Below, piece after piece: positions 48,856 to 64,000 of a DNA stretch of 64,000 bases. The translations under genes and the position numbers were made by a program. Source of the stretch: Paramecium pentaurelia (taxonomy: Eukaryota > Ciliophora > Oligohymenophorea > Peniculida > Parameciidae); NCBI GenBank assembly GCA_905183005.1, contig CAJJDO010000023.1, positions 143,566 through 207,565 on the forward strand, written 5' to 3'. Position 1 is the stretch's first letter. Each line of letters starts with the position of its first letter. The notes under the pieces were generated by a model. It did not search any database, was not told the origin of the DNA, and was given only the letters and a program-made list of their open reading frames with translations.

Positions 48856-50750
48856 ATGTCTGGTCATTAAATCATTACTTAACCTTAGAGTCGTAGTCAA
48901 TATCAGAGTAACAACAATATCTTGACAGCTCAACCAATTCAATAATAATCTTAAAATCCTTTGAACTATCCAAGTAATGCTATTCCTGCTCCTTTTATGC
49001 CTCCTCAAATGACTCAATAATCATAAATGCAATCTCAAGTATACTAACCAAAATTGATGGAAAATACAGTGAGAATGTAGTAATAACCTGAAGTACATTG
49101 TCCATTTTGTTTAACTTGTTAATAACATAAGAATGATTTATTAGCAAGATAAGAAATATAAAAAGCTAAGCCATAAGGAAATAGTAATTTTCCAGATTAT
49201 GAATATGGCGTTTGTCCTGATTGTGAAGGTGTAACTGGGGATGGAGATCCAGAAGATGATATTGGAACAGAAAATTAGAAACTTCGAGATGATATAGCTG
49301 CTAAAGCTAAAGCAAATAGAAAATTAAGGAATGATGTGGCTCGATTATAAACTGAATTAGATAGAATTAAACATTTACCAGAAGAAAATGAGAAATTAAA
49401 AGCAATGATAGGTCCTTTAGAAGCTTAGTTAAGAGATGCAAGACATAAAAATTAAGATTTACTTGATGACAATAATAAATTAGGAAATGTATACTATTTA
49501 TTTTATTATTATAATAGTAAGTCAAAGATCTAAGAAATAATATAGATAAAGCTAATAATGCAGCAAAAGATAATGATAATCTAAAAAAAGAGATTGATGA
49601 TCTAAAAAAGAAGAATAAAGATAATGATAAGGTGTTGGAAGAGAATAATGATCTTAAGAATAAATTAAATAGATTAAAAGGTGATAGAGATAAAATGTTA
49701 GCAGATTTGGCAGCTTTGGAAAAATAAAATGGAGCCATCAAGTAACAAATTATTAAGTTTTAAGGGATAAATTAGGTAAATTGGCCAAAGAAAATAATGA
49801 TCTCTAAAAAGATTTAGGAGATTTAAAAAAGGTTAATAAGGATTTGGAAAAGAAATGCAATGATCTTTAATTAGATAATGATAATTTGCATTTGAATTTA
49901 GGTGATGTTAAAGGTGATAGAGACAAAGCAAAAGATTAATTAAATGATTTACATAAAAATAGAAATTAATTACTTGATGAATTAGGCAAAGTAAGAGATA
50001 AATTAAAAGATGCAGAGTATATATATAATTATATTATTTTAGAAAAGATAAAGATGATCTTGGTAAAAAATTGAACAATGTTCAAAATGATGCAAAAAAG
50101 GCAGGAGATGTACCTAAATTAAAAAGATAATTAGATAATGCATTGTTAGAATTAGATGATTTGAAGGCTGAAAGATAAGAATTAGAGTAATCTAATTACT
50201 TATATTTAGTTAACATTTAAAATAAGTTCATGATGACTATAATAAGGCTTTGAAAATATTGAAAGACAATGGTTTATTAGGATTATTGGATCCATCTGAA
50301 TAGTAACCTGTTTAAAAACCTAATCCTAATGGATAGTTTGGACCAGCTGGTTAAAATTAACCATACAATCCAAATTAACAACCTCTTTATGCTCCAAATG
50401 GATAACCTCTCTACGGTTCTAATGGATAACCACTATATGGTCCTTAAAATGGCCAGCCTGTTTATGGACCAAATGGATAACCTATTTATGGACCTAATGG
50501 TCAACCAATTTATGGTCCTATTGGATAATATGGACAACCAGGTCAATAGGTTAATAGTGCATATTTAGGAACTCCTAATTAGATTTCTTAGAACAAAATG
50601 GGAGTTAATCCTATGAATTAATCAAATTAATGGGGAGGTGTTAGTGGAAATGCTGGGAGACCCTCTTATGAAGAGCTTATGTTAGATAACATTAGAATGA
50701 AGAAATGTATTGATTAGTTAAACTATGATTTAAAGAATAGTAAAAAGTGA
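48856..50750 (+). CDS. Zinc-ribbon coiled-coil protein with GQPxYGP-like repeats
   Basis: Starts MSGHQIITQPQSRSQYQSNN. A Pro/Gln/Asn-rich head is followed by a Cys pair module: VHCPFCLTCQQHKND ... YGVCPDCEGV, a plausible zinc ribbon (C-x2-C-x2-C ... C-x2-C). About 300 residues of heptad coiled coil follow (LKKEIDDLKKKNKDNDKV, KKLNNVQNDAKK). The tail has tandem repeats around NGQPLYGP/NGQPIYGP (50,390-50,540) and a conserved-looking end (YEELMLDNIRMKKCIDQL). Introns of 24-29 nt occur at about 49,490, 49,755, 50,018 and 50,194. Such Gly-Gln-Pro-Tyr tails favour self-association. No family name can be given; a cytoskeletal scaffold is a guess. Confidence 0.7.
50390..50545 (+). repeat. Tandem repeat encoding (P)NGQPxYGP
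   Basis: About seven imperfect units of roughly 24-27 bp of the type 'AATGGATAACCTnTnTATGGnCCn', coding N-G-Q-P-[L/V/I]-Y-G-P with TAA or CAA as Gln. Units differ mostly at third positions. It forms the C-terminal low-complexity part of the preceding coiled-coil gene. Confidence 0.8.
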
Positions 50751-51741
50751 TTTTATTGGATCAATCAGTATATTTACATTTTAAATAAATTTTAATTCCA
50801 AAATTTATATTCATTATTTTATATGATATTACTATTTTCTTTAACCTAATAATTAAATAATTAATTACTTCATTTTATATTCTTTCAATAGCTATTACAA
50901 CTAAATTTCTGCTATTTCTGATCTACTTCTAATTTAAACTGATTGTCCTACATATTACTTGTGTATTTTATTAAACATTTTTCCTTCCTTACTTCCTTAC
51001 TCTATATATTCAAAATATCTTCTAATATATATATATTTAGTTGTTATACACATATCAATAGCAGTTATTTCTATAAATAGCATATTCTATTCTACTATAG
51101 AGCCGAATTTTTGCTCTTCATAGTTGAGACTCTCATGTTTTAAAATTCTAACTTATTTCCAATAAAAATTGAACAAATATATTAACACTTCCTCTCTTAA
51201 TAAAATTGATAAAACAATTTATCGAACTTTCTTCTATATACTAAAAGAATTACTCTCAATAAGATAATATATATAAACATTATACTATAACATACTTAAT
51301 AATATATTTTAATTAAATTTCTAAAAACTCTAATTCGTGTGTATGTCCCATATTTATAATATTTTTTTTTTATTTTTATTAAGACCTTTTATTTGATTTT
51401 TCAAGTACATTAAGATTCTTAATTCGAGGTCAAATCTAATCATTTTATTATAAATTTGAGAAGACATCTGAATCACAATTTTAAGTTAAAAATATTAGTT
51501 CTTTCGATACATAATTATACAAAAACAATCAGTTTTACAAGTAAATTATAATATATCATCAAGGACATATTTTAGAAATAGATATTATTAAATAAATTTA
51601 TCACACTTGTGAAAATATGTATTTGACGTAGCAAATTTCAAGATAATTCTTCAATAATTAAAAATTATAAAATAATATATATAAACAAGAATTTAATTCT
51701 TATTTAGATTATAAATCTTTATTATAATAAGAATATTTTTC

Positions 51742-52200
51742 ATGGGGTGTACATAACAAAAACAATCGTCTCCATCAAGAAAGAGAAATGATGATAGCAC
51801 AACTAATGGATAATTCGACACAAAATTAACTTAAAATGTTATTACAATATAATATTTCAACCAAAAATAAATTCGATCAAAGATTAATTCGGGAAGGCAC
51901 TATAATTTTGTTCTTTAACAGGTTACCCTACAAAACAATATATGTAAAACATCTAATTTGATAATTATAGTAAATAGTACAATCATGGTTAGGAGAAAAA
52001 ATCAAGAAAACTTACCTTCCAAAAAAGAGTATATGACAAGCTCTAATGGCTGTAATTGATTATATAAACTATTTTATCTAAATTTAACTAAAGCTAACTC
52101 AAATAAAGAGCACCATTTTGAATTTCTTGTCTTTATATGAGATATTTAAATAAAATTTAATCTGTATGTCAACTATATATGATTATAGAATTTTTGTATG
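51742..52200 (+). pseudogene. Possible relic with an N-myristoylation-type start (kinase-like?)
   Basis: ATG at 51742 opens MGCTQQKQSSPSRKRNDDS, a Gly-Cys start like acylated signalling proteins, and reads about 70 codons. It could then continue through a 27-nt intron before TGA near 52,061. Further downstream, fragments in other frames (LKLTQIKSTILNFLSLYEIF around 52,080-52,150) vaguely recall the region between kinase and EF-hand domains of calcium-dependent protein kinases. There is no kinase domain in between, so if real this is a fragment. Chance cannot be excluded. Confidence 0.2.
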
Positions 52201-52336
52201 ATAAAATACACTTTGTCTATTCTTCAATATCATCTCAATAATTAATAATAATAGTAATGTTGGATTAAAAGGTTTAACATTAACTTTTATAATATTAATT
52301 TACATAAATGGAATTTATATTATTCTAAAATAAATT

Positions 52337-52414
52337 AAGCTTCTTTTTTAAAGGAATATGTAAAAAGTGATTGTTTTATGTAAAGGATGATTCTAAAAAA
52401 GAATAAAGAAGCTT
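52337..52414. repeat. 10-bp inverted repeat (AAGCTTCTTT ... AAAGAAGCTT)
   Basis: Perfect 10-bp arms at 52337-52346 and 52405-52414 with a 58-bp spacer. It can form a weak hairpin or be a chance event in AT-rich DNA. Confidence 0.5.
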
Positions 52415-52655
52415 GATATATGATGTTATTCAATTTTGTTTGATTTATTTTTGTTGAAAATAATAAATATCATTTGAAAATTATAGAAAAATTAAAGTGT
52501 TATGATAAGAGTATTTTTAATAGAAAACTAATCGATTATTTATCTCAAAGTGTCTTAACATTAGTTTATATGTAATTAAATAACTGGGTTTATATATGTT
52601 ATATAATAATTAAATAGGGAATGACCATTTTAATTTAAACTATCATTAAAATAAA

Positions 52656-53885
52656 ATGAACTCTGGGTTGAACAACTAAAATTCTTTATTGCAATAACTT
52701 ATTCCAACTTAACTTGAGGAATATTAATAACAGTTTAGGTATGATTCCAAATACACTTTCCCCTTATCATATTACCTGACTAGCTCTAATCATTAATTCG
52801 GCAATTAATTACTTATTTTAGATAATCACATCTTTTGAGTACTTTCCTGAATATGAAATCATTGTTATTTCCAAGCTTATTCCAATAAGTTCAAGACAAT
52901 TCCAATAGAACCCTTTAACCATAAGATCTATTTAATAACAATTTTGGTAAGATATCATCAAGTTCACTTATCTACTATCATCTAATGACCTTATAGTTTT
53001 TAATTTGCCATATTTTAATATAGGTTTTGGGAGTACAATAAATCCATTAGATTATACAAAGCTTTTATAATAAAGTCTTTAGATGACTAATTCTTCTTCT
53101 TTGAATCCGTTCATGTCTAATCAATTGATATGCTAAATGGGTCTAGGGAATTAAAAGAAATCAAATACTTATAATAATCCCATTACTGTCGAGGATGATG
53201 AACCATAGTAAGTTTAGAAATGTCATAATTAAAAATGCAATAATAAAGGTGATCGAAAAGCCAAATCAAGAAAAGGAGAAGCCCTTTAATTTTGTGAGAA
53301 ATGTTTGAGATTATATAATCGTGGAAATTATTGTGATTTTTGTGAATAGGTATTAAGAATTATTATAAAATATCCATAGGTATATTCAAATGGTGCTAAT
53401 GATTAAGATGAATAGGAGTGGATTTAATGCGATTCTTGTGAAAAATGGGTAAACTGTTGAGTTATATAAAAGAATCATTTAAATTGTGAAGCTAAATTTA
53501 GGAATCAAAATATCAAAGAAGAAACTGAAAATAAAGTATATCATTGTTTGAATTGCACTAAAACAAATAAGAAACAATAACAAACTTCTCAACCATAAAA
53601 GAAATAGGAAAAGTCTGTAGAGGAATATCTACCAAAATAGAGATAAATTATAGAATGTGATGATAATAGAATGAGAGAAAAAAACATTAACTTCGTTGCT
53701 ACTAGAGATAATAAAGTTTTATTTAGTAAATTCTTAATTTTATTAAAATTATCAGCTTTTAGATTTAATCTTTATGAGGATGAAATTAAGCAAGATTTAG
53801 ATTACCTGCGTAATGCAGGCAAGAAAATGATTAAGAAATAAAACATAGTGGATTCTCCCGTCATGAAAGTAAATTCTACACCATA

Positions 53886-53946
<61 letters not shown>

Positions 53947-54079
53947 TAATAATAATAAGAAGATAAAGTAATTCTTATTTCTTAAAAAATAGAATTCTGA
54001 ATTTTAGGTGAATAGCAGACTTAGAACAAGACCTAATAATAAGAATAAAGTTAATTATAGATATTTAGGGGGTGAATGA
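52656..54079 (+). CDS. PHD-finger protein with polyQ tract
   Basis: Ends with RTRPNNKNKVNYRYLGGE at TGA 54077-54079. The middle contains a double zinc module: KCHNQKCNNKGDRKAKSRKG ... FCEKCLRLYNRGNYCDFCEQ, then a PHD finger WIQCDSCEKWNHLNCE ... VYHCLNCTK. Joining these needs a 30-nt intron (about 53,350-53,379) and a 24-nt intron containing TGA (about 53,449-53,472), which restores the CDxCxKWxHxxCE core. PHD fingers read histone H3 tails, so this is likely a chromatin protein. A Gln tract written in TAA/CAA/TAG codons spans 53,885-53,957. The 5' exons (52656 to about 53,030) need further introns I could not fix, so the start is provisional; an ATG near 53,083 is an alternative. Confidence 0.75.
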
Positions 54080-54437
54080 ATAATAATTAGTATATCAAAT
54101 TTTAATTTAAATATCACTCATGTAAAATCTAAATTTAAATTATTTCTATTAATTAATTAATTGCAATCGTATATTTTTATTTTAGGATCAAGTTTTAATA
54201 AAGGAAAGGTTCTAGTAAATAAATACTGGAAATTTAATTATACTCTTGTAGCAATTAAAAATGGAATTCAAGTTGTTATTAAGAATGATTAAATAAGAAG
54301 TTAATATCAATATCTAACTAGATTGACAGATTCATTCAATATTTTAAAAAAAGCTTACAAGAATTGCAATATTTTATAATTTCTATAAATTATGAAATTT
54401 ATTAATGAGAATATAATCTAATTATTAAATTTATTAT
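54080..54437. other. intergenic region
   Basis: About 360 bp. A fairly long open plus-strand frame (around IKNGIQVVIKNDQIRS, 54,260-54,300) lacks a start and does not join the neighbouring genes; I treat it as non-coding or a relic. Confidence 0.35.
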
Positions 54438-55594
54438 ATGTCAGTGACAAAAATATATTATGTTCCTGAGCCTCTGAAACCGTCGCCAAATTATCGAGAA
54501 ATTGTTAAGTATTGAAAAGAATGATTATAGAAAATTAGTAGATTCTAGATAAGAGGATAAATAAAAATTAGATGAATATGTAGATCATTTTCAACCGACA
54601 ATTGATGAAACAAGAGAGAAACAAGATTCTTATCTTGGCAAAAGGTGGTTTTTATAATTTATTATTTTAGATATCGATCTATTTTGCAAGCACTTGAAAG
54701 GGCCAAGAATAACTTAATTAAGTATAATTTATCATTGTTGGAATTACAAGATAAAATAGAAAAAAGTGTAGAAATTAGAAAAGTACTTGAAGATGTTAAC
54801 AACTATAAAACATATAGTGAAGCATTAACAGAGAATATCAATAAGTTATAAAATTAAATTTATGAACATACTACAAGATGTAAGAATCTTAAAAGAGTGA
54901 TTGAATATAAACATGCAGCACTTAATAAATAAAATTCAAAAAATCTTGTTCTTTTAAGAGAAATTAATGCAGCTAGACATCATTAGAAAAAATAAAAGAA
55001 AACATCAGAAACTTTAAGAACTTAATAATAAACTACTTTTTATCAATAAAAACCACTTAGTCAGTCTAGCTAAAAATAGGAATAATTAGTTGATCCTTAA
55101 ATTGATTAAATTAAATATGAAAATAAATAAATGAGATATTAATTAACTTCATATAGGAATAATAAATATTTGAAAATGGATTTATTTAATGAATGTATGG
55201 AGGCTTATAAAAAGTATGATTTAAGAATTTAATAATTAGATATTTTTCTAAATCTTAAAAAGTAGTAAAGAATTCTGGTCTATAACACTCTCTACTTTTC
55301 AATATTTAAAAAGCATAATTCTCATTATAAGATAATGTTGCTAACAATAGATATAATCATAAGAATTTAAAAAGTGTCATGGCAGGAAGATAAATCCGAA
55401 ATCTTGTTCATGATACTCTTAAATAGATGGCAGAAGATAAATAAAATAAAAAAAATCCATCCTTTGATAATTTGCAATTAGAATGGGAAATTTATAAAGA
55501 CTATAGTGCAATGCAAATTGTAGCTTTAATGTGTTTGAAACCAAAAATATTTACTGATTTGGCTTAAATGTTTTAACAGGAAGTTTTACATTGA
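54438..55594 (+). CDS. Coiled-coil protein, unrecognised
   Basis: Starts MSVTKIYYVPEPLKPSPNYR. A 27-nt intron follows (about 54,504-54,530, containing TGA) and a 26-nt intron at about 54,647-54,672. The centre is coiled coil (RSILQALERAKNNLIKYN, LLELQDKIEKSVEIRKVL, ENKQMRYQLTSYRNN). The last part, in another frame, reads AGRQIRNLVHDTLKQMAEDK ... VALMCLKPKIFTDLAQMFQQ. The junction between these two frames near 55,260-55,320 is unresolved; either an unusual intron or a separate small gene is possible. Length and pattern suggest a cytoskeletal or ciliary coiled-coil protein, without firm assignment. Confidence 0.6.
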
Positions 55595-55703
55595 ATGATT
55601 ATATTATAGTCTACCTAAAATTGTTAAATAATGAATCAATATGAATTTAATGTTATAATGAATAAGTTTTATCAAAAATCAAAAAGAGCATTATAAAATA
55701 AAG

Positions 55704-59582
<3,879 letters not shown>

Positions 59583-59822
59583 TTTTTATTATTATTAATT
59601 CTAATACAACAAAAGAATTTATGTCATCATAGAGTTTATATTTATGAACTCATTATTTTAGTTAAATTTTATAAATATTATTTGATAAATTTTAAAGTTT
59701 TATATTTTATAATATATAATTATTGAGATTAGAGTATTATAGTTAAAAAATTGATTTTATATGTTTCAATAGTAGATTTGTAATTAATAAAGTGTTTTTA
59801 TCTATTTTTTATTTATTATAAA

Positions 59823-61328
59823 ATGGCAAAGAAAAAATAATAAATTGAAGTAGTAGAATTTACAGAAGCTGAAAAGAAAGCACTTGAGAAATTGTAAGAG
59901 TTGTGAATAATAACTAGAGATCATTCTCATCTTTTAATAGAAATTCAAGTCTTATAAGATAGAATAGTAGAGTTATAGAAAAAGATTTATGAATTAAATG
60001 AAAATAGTAGAAAAACTAATGATCAAAATGTAAAGTATGTATAGAATTATGTTTAGTTGACTTTGACTTTAAAAATGGAATCTGATATTATTAAAAAAGA
60101 AAGCGAATATAATATGCTACTTTAATAATATGATGATTTAAGAAAATAAACAACAGAAGAAATAGAAAGTGTAATATAAAGAAAAGATGATAAGATAAAA
60201 TGTAAATTTGTTATTGGATTGAGTAGATTTGGAAAAAGAAAAAACAGAATAAGAAATTAAATATAAAGATGAATTATAAAAGATAAATGAAGAGTTGAAA
60301 AAGTGGAGTCATTTTAAAGTAAGTTTAATACAATATTAAGGATGAAAAAGAAAATTTGATAAAGGAAATTCATGATTTAAAAGAGGAAATGACAAAAAAG
60401 GATTATGCTCATTTAGATGAATAAAGTAAAGCAAATAAAAACTTTCTTAAATAAACACAAAATTTAACAAATGTAAATAATGCTAAGATTGAAGATGTAT
60501 AAAGGAATGCAAATAAATTAGCAGAAGAAAAAGTAGCTGCTAAATATGATGGAATTCTTAAGGAAAATGAAAAAATAAAGAATGAATTATTGGAATATGA
60601 TAGAACCTTATAAATATATTAAAAAGATAAAGAAACATTCTAATAAGAAAATATTAATTATAAATTAAATCTAAGTATTAAAGAGGAATAAGCTTAAGAG
60701 TATATTATTATATTTTTTATATCTTTAGATATCAATTGATGAATCATTAATAAATAATAAAGATTAAATAATTAAAAGATAGAATTGAATATTTGAAATC
60801 CTACATTGCAAATGTAATCATTTTTATATCAATTCTACTTAGGAAGTTACAAAATAGACAAAGGAAATTGAAATAATGAAACATCAAAGTAATACAAAAG
60901 TGTAGGAATTAGAAATTTAATTAAGAAATTTGAGAAATCTTTTAGATTAAAGAACTAAAGAATTAAAGACTGTTAAAGCTTTAGCCTAAATGATTTTAGA
61001 TTAGAGATCAGACATTGAATAGTTTTTCCTTTAGGCAATTGATCAAGTCAAAAATGAAATGAAAATTAAGAATAAAAATCAAAAGAATAGTCGCTTACCT
61101 GATATATCATAAAAATCATAAAGTTTAGAATAAAACAAAGTTGATATAAATGATTTGGATTTAGAGGAAAAGGAAAAGTTGTTGAGGATTCTTTTCTCAA
61201 AAATGAATTAGGGAATCCCACCAATAAATTGGAAATCTTAACTTGGTCATGTATATAAAATTAATTTAATATTATAGAGTAAATCTTAAGTAGATGCTAG
61301 TTCATTTAGAGATAACTAATATCAATGA
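59823..61328 (+). CDS. Coiled-coil protein (basal-body/ciliary type)
   Basis: Starts MAKKKQQIEVVEFTEAEKKA. At least five introns: about 59,899-59,922, 60,032-60,058, 60,201-60,225, 60,319-60,340 and 61,250-61,276. The protein is nearly all coiled coil: LDHSHLLIEIQVLQDRIVEL, LRKQTTEEIESVIQRKDDKI, KKDYAHLDEQSKANKN. A C-terminal short tail ends DASSFRDNQYQ. The succession 'L..+.e.e...L..qy.dLR+q..e.I...+.+KD.kI' is reminiscent of BBOF1/CCDC176-like ciliary proteins; I give no symbol because similarity by eye to coiled coils is unreliable. Confidence 0.7.
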
Positions 61329-61451
61329 ATAATAGGGATATGATTCATATATTATTATTATTTAAAATTGTATTTAAAGAGAAGATAATGGGGATACATT
61401 TTATAGATTTTTATCGTTTTTAATGAGAGTACGTTTTTGATTAATAATTAT

Positions 61452-62594
61452 ATGAAATTCATTATTGTTGTTTTATTCGCTCTTGCAGCAACAACCTATG
61501 CATCAAAAACATAGGATCAAATCCTTGCTTTATTATAAGTAAATATATTGCTATATCTTATAGACTGGAACAAAAGCAAGTGATGCTATTGATACAGTTT
61601 TTGGTATACTCAATGATTTAAAGTAATCAAATATTGATACTCAATTTGCTGCAGATTAAAAGAATGAAACAGATGAATGGATTGGCGCATAGTAAATAAT
61701 AATAATAATCCACTTAGAACTATTGAACAATTCACAAAAATTAAAAGTCTGAACTAAAAACTTTTTAATTAAGCCATAGAGAATAGAGCCAATTATGAAG
61801 AAGTTCTTAAATAAACAAAGAATTATTTGGCTTGGAATGAAGCTAGAAGAGATGAAATTGCAAGAAAAATTGAAGCTCTCTCAGATAATTAATGCTTTAG
61901 CAATTAACTTTTTGTCAAATCCATTAAACATAATCAAGAAGCTCTTGAAGTCATCAGACTCTTAAAATAAGATGTTGCTGGTTACATCATTAATGGAGAT
62001 TCATTTGAATTTACTTAAGTCAAAGCTTAATCAGTTGCTGAGAAATTAAAATAATACAGCAATTTATTCTAAGATCATTAAATTAAAGCTTTCTTGGCTT
62101 TAGCTAATGGACAAGAAGTATATCAAATAATCATCTTTTTAGGAAGGAACATAATCTGGTCATGGAGCAACTTTAGCTGAAAAAGTTTTGAGTGTTCTTG
62201 AAGGATTAGAATCAGAATTAGATGCTTCATTAGAAAATTTGAAAGTAAATGAAATCAATGCATCATGGGAATTAGCTGGATGGGTTTCATTATCTGAAGC
62301 TGAAATTTCCTCTTTAGAAGTTGAATATGAAAGAAAATAAGTCTTTGCTGATAGAACTGCTACTGTAAATAAATATTCTTAATTTAGTAAATCTAAGCTG
62401 CACTTGCCTAATAAGCTAAATCAAAGATTATTTTATAAGAATCTTAAGACGCTTTAGATTAAGCTTAAGCTGACTTAGAAGCCAAAAGAGCTGATTATGC
62501 TTAAGCCAAGGCAAAGAGAGAAGAAGAGAATGCTATTCTTGATGAAGTCATCATTATGTTCAAAAAATAAGTTGCCTCTTGGTCTGGAAGATGA
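61452..62594 (+). CDS. Trichocyst matrix protein (TMP) precursor
   Basis: 347 aa after four introns (25, 26, 25 and 23 nt). It begins with a cleavable signal peptide (MKFIIVVLFALAATTYAS) followed by a pro-like segment. The body has alternating helical, Ala/Glu/Gln-rich regions (SSLEVEYERKQVFADRTAT, QAQADLEAKRADYAQAKA). A WSGR end and a mid-protein tryptophan-containing WELAGWVSLSEAE segment complete it. Trichocyst matrix proteins are proteolytically processed, packed as a crystalline core of dense-core secretory granules and expand explosively on exocytosis. Size (about 40 kDa precursor) and heptad-like repeats match the Paramecium TMP multigene family. This is the strongest lineage marker in the window. 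Confidence 0.85.
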
Positions 62595-62672
62595 AATTGA
62601 TATATTTTATCATATATTACAATCATTTATCAAAAATTATACCTTAAAAGTAATCATGATTAATAAAATTAA

Positions 62673-63705
62673 ATGATTACTAGTATCAGAGAACATAAAA
62701 TTATTAATGGTTTTACTAGACCTAAACACCCTTTCCAAGTCTTTACTATGATATTCTTTATTCAATTATTGTGTTGTGTATCAATAGCAATAGTCCCAAT
62801 AACTGATCTATTAGTTTAGGTAAGAAAGAAAGTTAAGTAGATTATTTTAGCATCTTTTTTTTACTTTTTGGCATTAATGATCTTTTTTTATGCTTTTAAG
62901 ACTTCTTACATAGATCCAACGGATGATTTAATTATATAATAAAGAAATGGATTGAATGTGTATTTATGGTTCATTGATATTTAGTGTATAAGATCAAGAG
63001 CTTTATGATTATTTTTGTTAATATTGTGATAGTTATGTAAGTGGTACAACTAAACATTGTAAAGTTTGTGAAAGGTAGAATATATATTAAATTTTGAGAT
63101 GTGTTTCAGATTTTGATCATCATTGTAAATGGTTAAACAATTGTATTGGGAAAAAGAATTATTAAGAATTCTTCAAATTATTAGTATTTGTATCATTATT
63201 TGGAATCAATTTTATTGTTTTTGCTATATTTTCCTACTTTTTTTAATCTCCTCGAATGATGATATGGATTTGGATAAATGTTGGTTTAGTTGGTCTCCTT
63301 TTTATTCTTAATTTTAATTTGATGATTTTTCATTTTTGGTTAAAATTTTAAGGAATTACAACATATTCTTGGATTATTTAAAATAGATAGAAAAAATTTT
63401 CATAATAAGTTTAAATTGAAACTCCTCAAAAATTTTGGTAACTTTTATTTTTATCTAATATATTTAGTTGTAGTTCAAAAAAAACCAAAAAAACTTAAGT
63501 AAATCCAAATATAGAATAAGAGGAAGATGAAAATGAAAATTAAAAGTAAAAAAATGAAATAAAATAAAATGATGAATAGAGTCAAATAAAAAAATAAAAT
63601 GTAGAAATTGAAGGGGATTCTGATTCTATTCAAGATAAGAATTCTAAAAGGAAATGTAGTTCTCATACAATAAATCCATAAATTAACAGTTAATTATAGG
63701 ATTGA
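62673..63705 (+). CDS. DHHC-type palmitoyltransferase
   Basis: Starts MITSIREHKIINGFTRPKHP. Two transmembrane segments (MIFFIQLLCCVSIAIVPI; ILASFFYFLALMIFFYAF) are followed by the Cys-rich DHHC domain: CDSYVSGTTKHCKVCERCVS, DFDHHCKWLNNCIGKKNYQE, with DHHC intact. Two more transmembrane segments (LVFVSLFGINFIVFAIFSYF; INVGLVGLLFILNFNLMIF) and a long acidic, Gln-rich tail end the protein. Introns include a 25-nt one near 62,960, a 24-nt one near 63,075 and a 30-nt one near 63,440. It S-acylates cytosolic cysteines of membrane proteins, probably at the Golgi or plasma membrane. It begins 78 bp after the TMP gene. Confidence 0.9.
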
Positions 63706-63789
63706 TGAAAGCATATTAACTTAAATTATAGTTTATATCTAAAATAAATGAATGGATATTTTTATTTAATATGTTAAATCAAACTTATT

Positions 63790-64000
63790 TCAATTTTTAT
63801 CATGATTATTATTAATATCTTCTTCATCTTCTAAAATGTTTTATACACATTTTGGATATTCATTATGATTCTATTATCTATAAATTGGAGAATAATCTTT
63901 CTAAAAATTAAATAAAAATTTATACTAGATATGCCAAGATATTTTTTGCCATTGAATCTTTTTTTATCATAAAAGTTGGTATTATCAATTCAGGAATAGT
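63790..64000 (-). CDS. 3' end of an unrecognised gene (runs off the window)
   Basis: Minus-strand reading entering from the right edge, with a 25-nt intron (about 63,901-63,925, GTATAAAT...TTTTAG). The visible protein reads TIPELIIPTFMIKKDSMAKN, then YSPIYRQQNHNEYPKCVQNI and ends EDEEDINNNHDKN at TGA 63792-63790. The acidic Asn-rich end is uninformative. It converges with the DHHC gene (84 bp between stops). Confidence 0.55.

Larger units (their letters stand above)
50751..52655. other. Gene-poor 1.9 kb region
   Basis: The longest stretch without an intact gene in the window. AT-rich throughout. It contains a possible relic on the plus strand (51742-52200, listed separately) and a short inverted repeat (52337-52346 / 52405-52414). 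I see no tRNA, rRNA or telomeric repeat. Confidence 0.5.

Noticed and set aside
54080..54437. Plus-strand open frame before the coiled-coil gene
   Set aside because: No start codon and no joining intron; likely non-coding.

Overview
The window is ciliate nuclear DNA, most likely macronuclear DNA of a Paramecium species. Recognisable proteins read through only if TAA and TAG mean glutamine and TGA is the sole stop. Genes are interrupted by many tiny introns (about 20-34 nt, GT...AG, mostly GTA...TAG). The sequence is very AT-rich, genes are tens to a few hundred bases apart, and a trichocyst matrix protein gene is present. Standard-code ORFs are therefore almost all artefacts. Coordinates below come from hand translation with the ciliate code and hand-placed introns. 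For many genes the exon total is a whole number of codons, which checks the models.

Layout. 1-5.5 kb: the edge of an unknown gene, a formin (FH1-FH2), a small SUZ-domain protein, and a protein with a Cys cluster and a bZIP-like region. 5.6-15.4 kb: one giant (about 3,265 aa) cysteine-rich secreted or surface protein. 16-17 kb: a membrane-anchored carbonic-anhydrase relative that appears to lack all three zinc histidines. 17.2-20.4 kb: a protein dominated by an Arg-Asp-Asn tandem array. 20.6-24.7 kb: a zinc-finger/WD40 protein, a decayed gene and an unknown polyQ protein. 24.7-26.6 kb: PSF2 (GINS) followed after 33 bp by a DBF4-type zinc-finger protein. 27-28.8 kb: a CK1-type kinase. 29.2-31.2 kb: a voltage-sensor-like membrane domain joined to a cyclic-nucleotide phosphodiesterase. 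31.5-40 kb: ERO1, ribosomal protein eS10, fumarase, a U2AF-large-like splicing factor and a SWI/SNF ATPase (QLQ-HSA-SNF2).

40.5-50.8 kb: a long coiled-coil protein, a Myb/SANT protein, four unrecognised genes, a YIPF1/2-type Golgi protein and a zinc-ribbon coiled-coil protein with a GQPxYGP-like tail. 50.8-52.7 kb: a 1.9 kb stretch without an intact gene, containing a possible relic. 52.7-64 kb: a PHD-finger protein, a coiled-coil protein, a SEN1/senataxin-type helicase with 192 consecutive TAA (Gln) codons, another coiled-coil protein, a trichocyst matrix protein, a DHHC palmitoyltransferase and the 3' end of an unknown gene.

The genes are mostly ordinary housekeeping and ciliate cell-structure genes with no operon logic. 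The adjacent PSF2 and DBF4-like genes, both in replication initiation, are the one functional pairing. The most interesting items are the VSD-PDE fusion, the 192-codon polyQ tract, the 99-copy RDN array and the predicted dead carbonic-anhydrase ectodomain.
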